Below are positions 1 through 8,939 of a DNA stretch of 64,000 bases, in pieces. Every line of letters begins with the position of its first letter. The first letter of the stretch is position 1. Under the pieces are notes generated by a model. That model ran no database searches. It was not told the DNA's origin and saw nothing but the letters and a program-made list of their open reading frames with translations. The stretch is taken from contig VFGW01000017.1 in the NCBI GenBank assembly GCA_009392295.1, forward strand, positions 145,872 to 209,871. Reading direction: 5' to 3'. The DNA is from SAR202 cluster bacterium. GTDB lineage: Bacteria > Chloroflexota > Dehalococcoidia > Lucifugimonadales > GCA-2719675. A program made the translations under genes and the position numbers.

Positions 1-111
1 TGATTTATTTAATAAGATTTAAAGATTGATTGCACAAGTACAAATTCTATCATTTAAGGCGAATTGTCTCAATGTTTTATTATTATTGAATATTCTGATA
101 TTGAGTAAAAT

Positions 112-963
112 TTACTTTTGTAACCAACGATTTACGTTAATGCCAGGAGCTTCAGATTTCATATCTTTAGGTTTATTGCCGCCATAAAAATCTCCTTTGC
201 GAGAATTTTTATCTTTGAAAAACGCTTTAATCTTGTCAGGTAATTGTTGAACTTGTTCACTAGGGAAATTTTCTACTTCTTTTACCGGACCGCCCCATTG
301 TGGTCTGTATGCAATAGCTAATAATTCACGTGTGTAATCTCCGTTATTTGGATAATTTCCGTGAAATGTTTTGTGATTTAATAGCACTGCTGAACCTGCT
401 TTTACTGGAACTTTTACTTCATCAGGATGACTTTCATATCTCAGATAAGGATTGCCCTCTGAATGTAAGCTTAAATGAGATCTAGGTATTACCCTAAAAG
501 GGGAAACATCTAAAGTTAAATCTTCCAAATAATTTAATACTCTTATTAGTACAGGACAACTTCCTTCATAACCGAAAATTTCAGAACCCCAAGGTTGCCC
601 ATCAGTGTGAAGCGCCATACCTGGGTGTCCAGGTTCAGATCGTGCATAAACATAACTCATTAAAACTAACTCATCTCCAAATAGTTTTTCTAGGAAAGAT
701 ATGGTGGGAGGATTAGCAATTAAATTTGTAATTTCACCTCCTAAGAATGCCATTTCGGAAGTTGTTCTTTGTCTTTCGGAATAATCAGCACCTTTGGTTC
801 TTACACCTTTAAGTTCATCTTGCAATGCTTTGATTTTGGATTCGCTAATTACATCTGGTAATACTACATAACCTTCAATTTCAAGCATTTTGACTTGCTC
901 TCCAAATGTTAATTTCGTCCAATCTCTATCATCTACCCGTAGATCTTTATATTTTGTTGACAT
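112..963 (-). CDS. Phytanoyl-CoA dioxygenase (PhyH) family protein
   Basis: Member of the PhyH branch of Fe(II)/2-oxoglutarate-dependent oxygenases, which hydroxylate small organic substrates in the cytoplasm. The iron-binding facial triad is visible as HTD (H119, D121) and H201 in TFHGN, with R212 placed to bind 2-oxoglutarate. The length of 283 aa is usual for the family. The ATG start has a GGAG ribosome site just upstream. The next gene upstream on the same strand is a D-2-hydroxyacid dehydrogenase 78 bases away. The pair may serve one catabolic route, but the substrate cannot be read from sequence. Confidence 0.85.
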   Translation of the reverse strand: MSTKYKDLRVDDRDWTKLTFGEQVKMLEIEGYVVLPDVISESKIKALQDELKGVRTKGADYSERQRTTSEMAFLGGEITNLIANPPTISFLEKLFGDELVLMSYVYARSEPGHPGMALHTDGQPWGSEIFGYEGSCPVLIRVLNYLEDLTLDVSPFRVIPRSHLSLHSEGNPYLRYESHPDEVKVPVKAGSAVLLNHKTFHGNYPNNGDYTRELLAIAYRPQWGGPVKEVENFPSEQVQQLPDKIKAFFKDKNSRKGDFYGGNKPKDMKSEAPGINVNRWLQK

Positions 964-1041
964 ACTGTCTCCGTTTTTTCTAAGTTCAGGAAGGTGTTGT
1001 TAGGGATTATATTATCATTTAGTTTATACACACTCAATGGT

Positions 1042-2076
1042 TTATTTTGATGAGTATGGTTGCCAAGGTTTTAAATTTGAATTCTGTAATACCTCAGGAT
1101 TTACACATCCAGTTGGCCATTTACCAGATAATACAAGTGAAACTTCTACGCCCATCCTTCTGCGTCTTGCAGGGTCAAATCTACTAGATGCAGATGCAAC
1201 ATGAGGGGTTAAGATAACGTTTTCAAGTTTAAGTAACGGATTGTCTGGATTGGGGGGTTCTTTTTCCAGAACATCTAAGGCTGCGCCAGCGATCCAATTT
1301 TTTTCAATAGCTTCAATTAAATATTTTTCATCTACAGTGGAGCCTCTGCCATTGTTTACAAATAAAGCAGTATTTTTCATTGATTCGAAATGTGTTTTTG
1401 TCATCATTTTTTCTGTTTGTTGTCCTCCGGGAGCATGCATAGAGACTATATCAGATTGTGTAAGTAATTCTTCTAAAGACACAGGCGAAACACCATGATC
1501 AATCATTACAGTTTCTGATACGTAAGGATCAAAAGAAATAATATTTAATCCAAAGGGAGCAGCTCTTTTTGCAACAGACCTTGCTACATTTCCGAATGAA
1601 ATTAAGCCTAGTGTTTGTCCTCGTAACCTAGGAAATTCATATAAAAAATCCCTTCCTTTACTCCATTCATTTGATTTTGCCATTTTATCAAGTTTAAATA
1701 TACGTCTGTAGGCAGCCAAAATTAAGCAAAGTGTATGTTCTGCTACTTCATCTATAAATGTATCAGGTATATTTGTTACAGGTATCCCCTTATGTGTTGC
1801 AGCTTTTACGTCCATAGTGTCGGTTCCAACGCTACCCAAAGCAATAATTTGACACTTATTAAGTGAATTAATAATTTTTGCGCTAAATTTTCCATTTCCA
1901 AAGATTGCATCTGCATCCTTTGCCATTGAAATGAATTCGTCTTCTGAGTTATCTGGTGCTATGACAATTTCTTGATTTAATTTCGAAAATGATTCTAATT
2001 CAATTTTAAAATTATCATTTATGGCATTACTTTTTTCGGCTGAAGATTTAGGTGTAACAATTTTAAATTTTTCCAA
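1042..2076 (-). CDS. D-isomer-specific 2-hydroxyacid dehydrogenase
   Basis: NAD(P)-dependent oxidoreductase of the D-2-hydroxyacid dehydrogenase family (phosphoglycerate dehydrogenase-like), interconverting a 2-hydroxyacid and a 2-oxoacid. The catalytic set is present: R244 in NNGRGS, E273 in EKEPP and H292 in TPHVAS. The Rossmann glycine motif is degenerate, reading S-F-G-N-V-A (160-165) where GxGxxG is usual. There is no ACT or ASB domain, so it is unlikely to be the regulated serine-pathway SerA. The start is TTG, preceded by GGAG. It lies upstream of the PhyH dioxygenase on the same strand. Substrate unknown. Confidence 0.85.
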   Translation of the reverse strand: MEKFKIVTPKSSAEKSNAINDNFKIELESFSKLNQEIVIAPDNSEDEFISMAKDADAIFGNGKFSAKIINSLNKCQIIALGSVGTDTMDVKAATHKGIPVTNIPDTFIDEVAEHTLCLILAAYRRIFKLDKMAKSNEWSKGRDFLYEFPRLRGQTLGLISFGNVARSVAKRAAPFGLNIISFDPYVSETVMIDHGVSPVSLEELLTQSDIVSMHAPGGQQTEKMMTKTHFESMKNTALFVNNGRGSTVDEKYLIEAIEKNWIAGAALDVLEKEPPNPDNPLLKLENVILTPHVASASSRFDPARRRRMGVEVSLVLSGKWPTGCVNPEVLQNSNLKPWQPYSSK

Positions 2077-2132
2077 TTCACATCTCCATTAATTTAATAT
2101 TATATTAGTATTGTTGTATTTTAAGATATTTT

Positions 2133-2161
2133 TTGATAATAATTAATTTTGATGATATAAA
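2133..2161 (+). promoter_or_regulatory. Candidate sigma70-type promoter for the GlmU-like gene
   Basis: TTGATA (2133-2138), a 17-base spacer, then TATAAA (2156-2161), with TG one base before the -10 box (extended -10). It sits in the divergent gap, about 37 bases before the ATG at 2198. Motif match only. Confidence 0.5.
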
Positions 2162-2197
2162 TATGATCTGCTATTTTAAGGAAGTTTTAATTTTTTT

Positions 2198-2941
2198 ATG
2201 AAATCGTTGTCTTTTATCTTATTATGTGCCGGGAAAGGATCTCGTATGGGAACTAAAGTCCCAAAGGTTCTTAATCATTTTTTAGGAAAAGAAATGGTGG
2301 TTCACATTTTTGAAGTAGTTAGAAAATTAACTCCTGAAGAAATTGTTCTTGTAGTACCTGAAGATTACAAAATGTTTGAAATATTGTTTGGAGACCAAGT
2401 TACATATTGTGTTCAAAAAAAACCTTTAGGAACCGGAGATGCTGTATTGCAGGCACTTAAAGTTCTTGATAGACCAAATGGTAGTTCAAAAGATGTGATT
2501 GTAATTAATGGAGATATGCCTAATATTAATTACAAAGTAATTCAAAATTTATATATTAAGCATATTAATGAATTCAATTCGATGACAATTACTACTTCGT
2601 TTGTTAAAGAGGCGTTTGGTTATGGTCGAATTTTAAGAAATATAAATGGTCAAATTGAAGAAATTGTTGAACAAAATGATTTGAACTATGAACAGGCTAA
2701 AATCAATGAAATTAATGCAGGATTGTATGCATTTAATTTTGATTGGATAAAAAATCATATTTTGTTAATTAATTCACAAGAATTTGGGGAATATCAATTA
2801 ACTCAGTTGGTTAAATTAGCATTTTTAAATCAGTTTAAAGTTGGCAATGTTGAAACTGATGAAAGAATCATTGCTGGTGTGAATACTTTAGGAGAATTGA
2901 AGAAACTAGAGCAATTAATATCTGGTGTTTATATTGAGTAA
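2198..2941 (+). CDS. Nucleotidyltransferase, GlmU N-terminal-like (no acetyltransferase domain)
   Basis: NTP-transferase of the GlmU pyrophosphorylase type, which joins a sugar-1-phosphate to a nucleotide. The signature LCAGKGSRMGTKVPKVL lies near residue 8. Further family marks are KPLGTGDAV, GDMP (metal-binding Asp) and NAGLYAF. The protein stops at 247 aa, so the left-handed beta-helix acetyltransferase half of full GlmU is absent. The sugar and nucleotide are therefore uncertain; UDP-GlcNAc synthesis is one option. The next gene, a CorC-like protein, follows after 65 bases on the same strand. A good promoter candidate lies upstream. Confidence 0.75.
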   Translation: MKSLSFILLCAGKGSRMGTKVPKVLNHFLGKEMVVHIFEVVRKLTPEEIVLVVPEDYKMFEILFGDQVTYCVQKKPLGTGDAVLQALKVLDRPNGSSKDVIVINGDMPNINYKVIQNLYIKHINEFNSMTITTSFVKEAFGYGRILRNINGQIEEIVEQNDLNYEQAKINEINAGLYAFNFDWIKNHILLINSQEFGEYQLTQLVKLAFLNQFKVGNVETDERIIAGVNTLGELKKLEQLISGVYIE

Positions 2942-3006
2942 ATTTTTTTAAATTTGATTAAAATAGTATATAATAATTCTCAGTTACTTTTTGAAAAAGG
3001 AATTAT

Positions 3007-4254
3007 ATGGAAATTGATAGTACGATTGCCTGGTTGGTGATAATTTTATCATTGATTGGGCACTTATCACTCCTGTTAATTGGAAATAGTTTCGCTTTTG
3101 CAGATCCTGAAAACTTGGATCAAAACTCCACTGAAAAATCTTATGGTCTGATTACTGTTAAGGACAGATTCAGTTCAGCTTTTTTGTTTTTTAGGGTAAT
3201 TTTTCTGTTCTTAGCTGCATTTTTTTTATTGATAGGTTTTAGTTCTCCTATTTTTGGAAATTATTATTTAACTATTTTGGTTTGTATTGCTTATATTTTG
3301 ATTTCAAATTTTATTGTGGATTTGGTTTTGGTTTTCAATAGTAAATTAATAGCTAGATCTAGCTCTGGAATATCAAAAGTTGTTGTTACTTTTTTTGATT
3401 TAATAAGTAATTTTAATCGTACTATTTTGAAATTCATTTTTAAGAGTAAAAATATTTTACAAGACGATGATTTAGATGATTCATTGAGAGAAGTTAGTGT
3501 TCCTGTTGATAGTGTAGATAGTAGTATTGTTGAACATGAAATTGAAATGATTAAAGGGGTTGTGAGTTTAGATAGAATTACTGCTAGAGAAGTTATGGTG
3601 CCTCGTGTTGATATAGAAGCTTTATCTGTAGATACTCCAATCAATGAAATTGCAAAAAAAATGGCTAAATCTGGTCACAGTAGAATTCCTGTTTTTGATC
3701 CTGATTTAGATCATGTTAAAGGTATTGTTTATGCACGAGATATTTTGGTTTTGTTTAATAATGATGACCAAGTAGATAAAAAAATTAGTCCTCAAAAAAT
3801 TCGACCTGCTCTTTTTATTCCTGAATCTAAATCGTTATCTGAACTTTTATCTGAATTTAAAGATCTGAGAGTTCACATAGCTATTGTAGTAGATGAGCAT
3901 GGTGGGGTCTCAGGATTAGTTACAATAGATGACTTGTTGGAAGAAATAGTTGGTGATATACAAGATGAATTTGATTTATATGATTCTGATTTTGAAGTGA
4001 TTAGCAATAAAGAGTTTGTGATAGATGCACATATGACTTTAGAAAAATTATCAGAAATTTCAGGCGTGGGGATTGAAGGTGACGGATTTGATACTGTTGC
4101 TGGTTTTGTTTATTCAAAACTAGGTAGAATACCAAGCGTTGGTGATTTTGTTGATTTTAATCGAATAACCATTGAAGTCGTTGAGACTACCGGCAGAAGA
4201 ATTAAAAAATTAAAACTTACAGGGGATTTCCCGCAAGTCCTTACAAAGAAATGA
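3007..4254 (+). CDS. CorC/HlyC (CNNM-type) membrane protein with CBS pair
   Basis: Membrane protein of the hemolysin C/CorC family, linked to magnesium or cobalt homeostasis in characterised members. The N-terminal 110 residues hold about three hydrophobic segments and form a short or divergent DUF21-like part. A CBS-domain pair follows from about residue 195 (AREVMVPRVD, then HGGVSGLVTIDDLLEEIVG). A CorC_HlyC domain fills the last 85 residues. The ATG start follows AAGGA. ubiE follows 28 bases downstream, so the two genes are likely co-transcribed. Family assignment is firm; the transported ion is not proven. Confidence 0.85.
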   Translation: MEIDSTIAWLVIILSLIGHLSLLLIGNSFAFADPENLDQNSTEKSYGLITVKDRFSSAFLFFRVIFLFLAAFFLLIGFSSPIFGNYYLTILVCIAYILISNFIVDLVLVFNSKLIARSSSGISKVVVTFFDLISNFNRTILKFIFKSKNILQDDDLDDSLREVSVPVDSVDSSIVEHEIEMIKGVVSLDRITAREVMVPRVDIEALSVDTPINEIAKKMAKSGHSRIPVFDPDLDHVKGIVYARDILVLFNNDDQVDKKISPQKIRPALFIPESKSLSELLSEFKDLRVHIAIVVDEHGGVSGLVTIDDLLEEIVGDIQDEFDLYDSDFEVISNKEFVIDAHMTLEKLSEISGVGIEGDGFDTVAGFVYSKLGRIPSVGDFVDFNRITIEVVETTGRRIKKLKLTGDFPQVLTKK

Positions 4255-4282
4255 AGAAACATATCTTTATTTAGGATGATTC

Positions 4283-5008
4283 ATGTCAAATCTTCATGGT
4301 AAAAACAAAGCTAAACATGTTGTAAGTTTATTTCGACGTATTGCACATAATTATGATTTGTTGAATACGTTGATGTCAGCTGGGCGTCACCATAGTTGGC
4401 GCAAACAAGCTGTTAAAATGTTGAAATTGCCAGAACAAAAAGAGGGTATTTCTTTAGACGTTGCTACGGGAACTGGAGATTTTTCTATTGAAATTTCTAA
4501 ACTAGAAAACGTCAAAAAAGTATTTGGAATAGATTTTGCAAAAGAAATGGTTGTTTTAGCTCATAAAAAATCACAAAAATTATCCACGATGAATCAGGAT
4601 TTTTTTTACTTACAAGCTGATGCATTATTTTTACCTTTTAGGAATGATGTATTTCAATATGTAACAATCGGTTTTGGTATAAGAAATTTTTATGATTTGT
4701 CGAAAGGATTAAGTGAAGTAAGACGAGTTCTTAAAGATGATGGTGAATTGGCAATCTTAGAAATTGTGAAACATGAAAAAAATATTTTCTCCAAGATATT
4801 TTTTAGATGTTTTGATTTTGCAGCTCCTTTATTAGGATACATTTTTGCTAGAGACAGAAGTGCCTATAAATATTTAACAAAATCTGCAGAAATGTTTTTT
4901 ACTGCTAATGAACTTACCAACTATATGGATAATCAAGGTTTCAAAATAGTCTCAAAAAAGTCCCTTGCTTTTGGTAATGTTTCAATTTTGATTTGTATGA
5001 AGAAGTAA
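4283..5008 (+). CDS. ubiE: Demethylmenaquinone/ubiquinone C-methyltransferase UbiE/MenG
   Basis: SAM-dependent C-methyltransferase acting in the last steps of menaquinone or ubiquinone synthesis. The N-terminal family signature RRIAHNYDLLNTLMS is clear. Motif I (DVATGTGDF) and the IGFGIRNF segment typical of UbiE follow. Length 241 aa is normal. The stop lies 3 bases from the convergent lysS stop. Quinone type cannot be decided here; menaquinone is expected if the organism is a Chloroflexota. Confidence 0.9.
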   Translation: MSNLHGKNKAKHVVSLFRRIAHNYDLLNTLMSAGRHHSWRKQAVKMLKLPEQKEGISLDVATGTGDFSIEISKLENVKKVFGIDFAKEMVVLAHKKSQKLSTMNQDFFYLQADALFLPFRNDVFQYVTIGFGIRNFYDLSKGLSEVRRVLKDDGELAILEIVKHEKNIFSKIFFRCFDFAAPLLGYIFARDRSAYKYLTKSAEMFFTANELTNYMDNQGFKIVSKKSLAFGNVSILICMKK

Positions 5009-5011
5009 TTT

Positions 5012-6481
5012 TCAAGATCTAAGTTGTGGAAATAGTACTACTTCTCGAATCGATTTTTGGTTGGTTAAAAGCATTACTAGTCTGTCTATACCCAACCCTA
5101 AACCACCTGTAGGTGGCATTCCATATTCGATAGCTCGTAAGAAATCTTCATCTAATCTGTCAGCTTCTTCATCGTTGAAATTAATTCTCATTGATTCTTG
5201 TTCTTCGAACCTTTGCCTTTGGTCTATAGGGTCATTGAGTTCAGAGAAAGCATTACATATTTCCATTCCTGCTACAAAACCTTCAAATCTCTCAACAATT
5301 TTTGGGTTGTTTTCTTTCTTTTTGGCTAAAGGAGACATTTCAATCGGATAATCTACAAGAAATGAGGGCTGTATTAGTTTTGGTTCTACAGAATCTGATA
5401 ATAGTTTGTCGATTAAACCACCAAATGTTGTTTGATTACCTGTTTCAAGATTTTTGGACAACATTTCACTTTTAAGAGAGTCAATATTCGAGTGTTTTAA
5501 TATATCAATTTTAGTATGTTTATATATTTCATCAGGTAGATTTAATTTTTTCCAGGGGGGTTTAAAATCAATGATGTGTTCCCCAAAGTTTATTTGATAA
5601 GATCCTGTAATTTTAATTGCTACGGCTGCAACTAAACTTTCGACCATGGTCATTATTTCCTCATAATCTGTAAAAGCGGAATAGCTCTCCATCATTGTAA
5701 ATTCAGGATTGTGGTAATAATCTATTCCTTCATTTCTGAATACTCTACCAATTTCAAATACTTTATCTAGTCCACCTACGATTAGTTTTTTTAAATATAA
5801 TTCGGTAGCAATTCTTAGGTATAAATCTCGATTTAGTGAATTATGATGAGTTACAAAAGGTTTAGCCATAGCTCCAGCAGCTACTGGAACTAATACGGGA
5901 GTTTCTACCTCTAAGTATCCATTTGATTGCATGAATTGCCTAATTTCAGAAACGATCTTACTTCTGGTGATTGCAATTTTTCTAGATTCTGAATTAGATA
6001 TTAGATCTAGGTATCTTTGCCTGTATCGAGTTTCTGTGTCAGTGAGTCCATGCCATTTTTCAGGAAGAGTGTGCATCGATTTAGATAGAAGAGTTATTTT
6101 AGTGCATTCACATGTGATTTCATTTGTACGAGTTTTAAACATTTCTCCAGAAATTCCAATCCAATCACCTATATCTAAAGTTTCCAGAAAATTGTATTTT
6201 TCCTTTAATACATTTTTTCTCATTAGTACTTGTAGTTTTCCAAAACCATCTTGAATGTCAATAAAGGAAGCATTTCCCATTTTTCTGATTGCCATTATTC
6301 GGCCGGCACTAGAAACTTTTTCGGTCCTATTGTTTTTTTCAGTTGGATTTTCTTGTTCTAGTTTTTTAAATAAGTCGATGCATTCAATCGTGTTATGTGA
6401 TCTTGTATACCTAGGAGGGTAAGGATTAATTCCTTGTTTTTTTATTAAATTTAATTTATCTAATCTAGGGTTTTTGTTCAT
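5012..6481 (-). CDS. lysS: Lysyl-tRNA synthetase, class II
   Basis: Charges tRNA-Lys with lysine in the cytoplasm. An N-terminal OB-fold anticodon-binding domain (around GRIMAIRKMGNASF) is followed by the class II core. Motif 2 is FEIGRVFRNEGIDYYHNPEF and motif 3 is GGLGLGIDRLVMLLT near the C-terminus. At 489 aa the length is standard. It starts 5 bases after greA on the same strand, giving a greA-lysS operon, an order found in other bacteria. Its stop nearly touches the convergent ubiE stop. Confidence 0.95.
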   Translation of the reverse strand: MNKNPRLDKLNLIKKQGINPYPPRYTRSHNTIECIDLFKKLEQENPTEKNNRTEKVSSAGRIMAIRKMGNASFIDIQDGFGKLQVLMRKNVLKEKYNFLETLDIGDWIGISGEMFKTRTNEITCECTKITLLSKSMHTLPEKWHGLTDTETRYRQRYLDLISNSESRKIAITRSKIVSEIRQFMQSNGYLEVETPVLVPVAAGAMAKPFVTHHNSLNRDLYLRIATELYLKKLIVGGLDKVFEIGRVFRNEGIDYYHNPEFTMMESYSAFTDYEEIMTMVESLVAAVAIKITGSYQINFGEHIIDFKPPWKKLNLPDEIYKHTKIDILKHSNIDSLKSEMLSKNLETGNQTTFGGLIDKLLSDSVEPKLIQPSFLVDYPIEMSPLAKKKENNPKIVERFEGFVAGMEICNAFSELNDPIDQRQRFEEQESMRINFNDEEADRLDEDFLRAIEYGMPPTGGLGLGIDRLVMLLTNQKSIREVVLFPQLRS

Positions 6482-6486
6482 CGGAT

Positions 6487-6969
6487 TTATGATTGCTTTA
6501 TTTTTATTATGTTAAATTTGGATTTTCCTGAGGGAGTGTTGACAGTAATTTCATCTCCTACTACTTTTCCTAAAGCTGCTTTTCCTACAGGAGATTCTAC
6601 AGAGATTAAGCCTTCGGAAGGATTGGCTTCGGCACTACTGACTAGTTTATATGTCTTTTTAGAGTTTTTATTTGTTTGGAGCTTTAAAGTTATTATTGAT
6701 CCGAATTCAACATTTTTCTTATTTGACTTATGGGTGGGCGCAGGTAATAGAGTAGAAAGTATTTGTTTAATTTCAGATATTCTACCCTCAATGAATGCTT
6801 GTTCATTTTTTGCAGATTCATATTCAGCATTTTCTAGTATTCCACCCGTTTCGCTAGCATTACCTATAGTTTCAGCAATTATTTTTCTCATGTTGTTTTC
6901 TAATAAAAATAATTCATCTTCAAGGTTTTTTCTACCTTCTGCAGTCATATATTTGTTTGAATCATTCAA
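6487..6969 (-). CDS. greA: Transcription elongation factor GreA
   Basis: Binds the secondary channel of RNA polymerase and stimulates cleavage of backtracked RNA. The N-terminal coiled coil carries the family opening MTAEGRKNLEDELFLLE and acidic residues in ENAEYESAKNEQ. The C-terminal FKBP-like domain contains SPVGKAALGKVVGDEI. Length 160 aa is normal. The ATG follows an AGGAG site at about 8 bases. First gene of the greA-lysS pair. Confidence 0.95.
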   Translation of the reverse strand: MNDSNKYMTAEGRKNLEDELFLLENNMRKIIAETIGNASETGGILENAEYESAKNEQAFIEGRISEIKQILSTLLPAPTHKSNKKNVEFGSIITLKLQTNKNSKKTYKLVSSAEANPSEGLISVESPVGKAALGKVVGDEITVNTPSGKSKFNIIKIKQS

Positions 6970-7019
6970 CTATATATTCTCCTGAAAAGTAACGTTAAAT
7001 TTTGATTTATGATGTTTTT

Positions 7020-7050
7020 AAATTTTATAGATTGACAAATTTTATAGATT
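7020..7050. repeat. Tandem 14-base direct repeat in the greA-rsmD intergenic region
   Basis: AAATTTTATAGATT occurs at 7020-7033 and again at 7037-7050, separated by GAC. On the minus strand each copy contains a TATAAA element upstream of greA, so the repeat may overlap promoter elements. The region is AT-rich, so chance similarity is possible. Confidence 0.5.
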
Positions 7051-7198
7051 ATTATCACTGTTGTAAATTAAGTTTAAGTTACTTTTTTAGAAATGTTAAG
7101 TTTTACTCTGTTTTTATAAAATTTTTAGAATTAGTTTAATTGTTTTTTAAAATTTTGAACAAAAATACCCTTCAACTTTATTAGTTGGCGTGTTAAAT

Positions 7199-7213
7199 TC
7201 ACAACTGTTGTGA
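7199..7213. promoter_or_regulatory. 15-base palindrome upstream of rsmD, candidate operator
   Basis: TCACAACTGTTGTGA is a perfect 7+1+7 inverted repeat ending about 34 bases before the rsmD ATG. The single-base centre makes a stable RNA hairpin unlikely, so a dimeric DNA-binding protein site is the better reading. No bound regulator is known from this sequence. Confidence 0.35.
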
Positions 7214-7247
7214 TTTGAAATTACAATTTTATTGGCTTGGAAAATTT

Positions 7248-7805
7248 ATGAGTGTTAGATTAACAGGAGGAATGAAAAAGGGATTCCGTCTCAGGGTAGA
7301 CAAAAAATCCTCTTTAAGGCCTACTTCTGAAAAGGTTAGGTCTGCTGTTTTTTCGATGATAGGGTTGAAAGTTGTTGATGCTAAAGTGCTTGATTTATAT
7401 TCAGGTACAGGTGCATTTGGTTTTGAATCTCTTAGCAGAGGAGCTGATTTAGTGGATTTTGTTGAATTAGATGGAACTAAATGTTTTCAAATACGAAATT
7501 TTGCTAATCAACTTGGTTTTAGGGATGTTGTAAAAGTATATAGAGGTCACGCAGAAAAGAGGATAAAAAATTTCAATGGATATCAATTGATTTTTGTTGA
7601 TCCACCGTATGACCATGATCCTTGGAAAAAATTAATGGAAATCATTAGTCAAAATTGTATAGTAAAAGAGGGAGGGGTTTTGGTTGCCGAGCATTCAAAG
7701 ATGATGAAGATGCAAGACGAATATGGAATTTTAAAGAAAAAAATCAGCAAAAAATATGGAGATACTATGATTTCAATATACCATACAGGATTTGATCTAT
7801 GTTAA
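7248..7805 (+). CDS. rsmD: 16S rRNA (guanine(966)-N(2))-methyltransferase RsmD
   Basis: SAM-dependent methyltransferase that modifies G966 of 16S rRNA during 30S assembly. Visible marks are SEKVRSAVFSMIG, motif I DLYSGTGAFGFESLSRGA and the N6/N2-methylase motif VDPPYD. I choose the ATG at 7248 (MSVRLTGG) because homologues begin here. The longer ORF-track version uses a TTG at 7215. The 3' end overlaps coaD by 7 bases, showing translational coupling. rsmD-coaD is a very common bacterial pair. Confidence 0.9.
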   Translation: MSVRLTGGMKKGFRLRVDKKSSLRPTSEKVRSAVFSMIGLKVVDAKVLDLYSGTGAFGFESLSRGADLVDFVELDGTKCFQIRNFANQLGFRDVVKVYRGHAEKRIKNFNGYQLIFVDPPYDHDPWKKLMEIISQNCIVKEGGVLVAEHSKMMKMQDEYGILKKKISKKYGDTMISIYHTGFDLC

Positions 7806-8266
7806 CAGGTATTTATCCAGGTAGTTTTGACCCTGTTCATAATGGACATTTGGATATAGCTTTACGGGCATCAAAATTGTTCGACAAGCTTATAGTTGGG
7901 GTTTATGACAAGCCTAAGAAAAACAATAAATTTAGTTCCAATGAAAGAACAGAGATGTTTAGAGTTGCAACTAAAGATGTAGATAATATTGAAGTTGTAC
8001 AGTTTACAGGATTGGTGACATCATTTGCACGAGAAATGGATGCGAGAATTATTGTAAGAGGTTTGAGGGCTGGATTTGATTTTGAGACTGAATTTGAAAT
8101 GGCTCTAATGTGGAGAAATCTTGACCCTGAGTTAGATATTATTTGTCTGATGAGTTCTTTAAAATACCAATTTATATATTCAAGTAGAATTAAGGAAGTT
8201 GCTGATTTGGGGGGAGATATTTCTAATTTAGTGCCCCGAAATGTTTTTAAATCTTTAAGTAAATAA
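7799..8266 (+). CDS. coaD: Phosphopantetheine adenylyltransferase CoaD
   Basis: Transfers AMP from ATP to 4'-phosphopantetheine, the fourth step of coenzyme A synthesis. The nucleotidyltransferase signature GIYPGSFDPVHNGHLDIA carries the HNGH motif. The C-terminal part has YSSRIKEVADLGGDIS, matching the SSxxKE motif of the family. Length 155 aa is typical. Its start lies inside the rsmD end and the gene is followed by a SepIVA-like gene. Confidence 0.95.
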   Translation: MLTGIYPGSFDPVHNGHLDIALRASKLFDKLIVGVYDKPKKNNKFSSNERTEMFRVATKDVDNIEVVQFTGLVTSFAREMDARIIVRGLRAGFDFETEFEMALMWRNLDPELDIICLMSSLKYQFIYSSRIKEVADLGGDISNLVPRNVFKSLSK

Positions 8267-8309
8267 ATTGAATAGTGAAATAAATCAACAAAAATATGGA
8301 GGTAAATTT

Positions 8310-8939
8310 ATGAATTCTGTAGAAATGATTGAACAATTGAAATCAATGATATTGGGGACAACGAGAGTTCCAGGATTAAAAAATCGAGGTATGGTTGATT
8401 TAGATTCTTTAATGGATATAGTTGATGAATTGGAGAAAAATTTACCGGTTGAAATTCAGGAATCTAATGAAATTCTCAAGCAAAAAGATAGCATAGTTAA
8501 AAGTGCTATGATGGAAGCATCTAGGATGAGGGATGAGGTTCAGAAAGAAATGAATATACAGAAAGTAGATGCCCAAAAAGAAGTTGATGCAATGATGTTA
8601 AAAGCCAACGATGAGTATGAGTTGAAAATTTCTCATTCCGAGGTAATGGCTGAAGCAACAAAACGTGCAGAAGAGTTAAGTCAAGAGACCCAAAACGATT
8701 GTTCACAACTTAAGCTTGATGCTGAAAATGATTCAAAAAGAATTATTGAAGATGCTCAGAAAAAAGAAAAACAAATTTTGATGACAGCAGATAAATCATC
8801 TAAAGAAAAGAAAGATGGCGCTGATCAGTATGCTAGAGAGATCTTATTTCATTTAGAAGACAAACTATCATCCCAGCTTAATCAAATTCGTTTAGGAATC
8901 GATTCATTAACTGAAATTAAAGAAATAAAAATTTCTTAG
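8310..8939 (+). CDS. SepIVA/DivIVA-like coiled-coil protein
   Basis: Soluble, highly charged protein of 209 aa with a short N-terminal globular part and a long coiled coil (about residues 60-190) rich in E, K, A and M. The N-terminal pattern VPGLKNRGMVDLDSLMDIVD followed by ELEKNLP resembles the DivIVA-type domain of mycobacterial SepIVA, a cell-division or growth-pole scaffold. The ATG at 8310 is chosen because GGAGG precedes it at the right spacing; the ORF-track start at 8268 has no such site. It could also be described as an F0F1 subunit b-like coiled coil, but there is no membrane anchor. It lies directly after coaD. Confidence 0.65.
   Translation: MNSVEMIEQLKSMILGTTRVPGLKNRGMVDLDSLMDIVDELEKNLPVEIQESNEILKQKDSIVKSAMMEASRMRDEVQKEMNIQKVDAQKEVDAMMLKANDEYELKISHSEVMAEATKRAEELSQETQNDCSQLKLDAENDSKRIIEDAQKKEKQILMTADKSSKEKKDGADQYAREILFHLEDKLSSQLNQIRLGIDSLTEIKEIKIS

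Noticed and set aside
1-111. Possible gene or RNA at the left edge
   Set aside because: AT-rich flank with no open frame of note and no folded structure that I can support.
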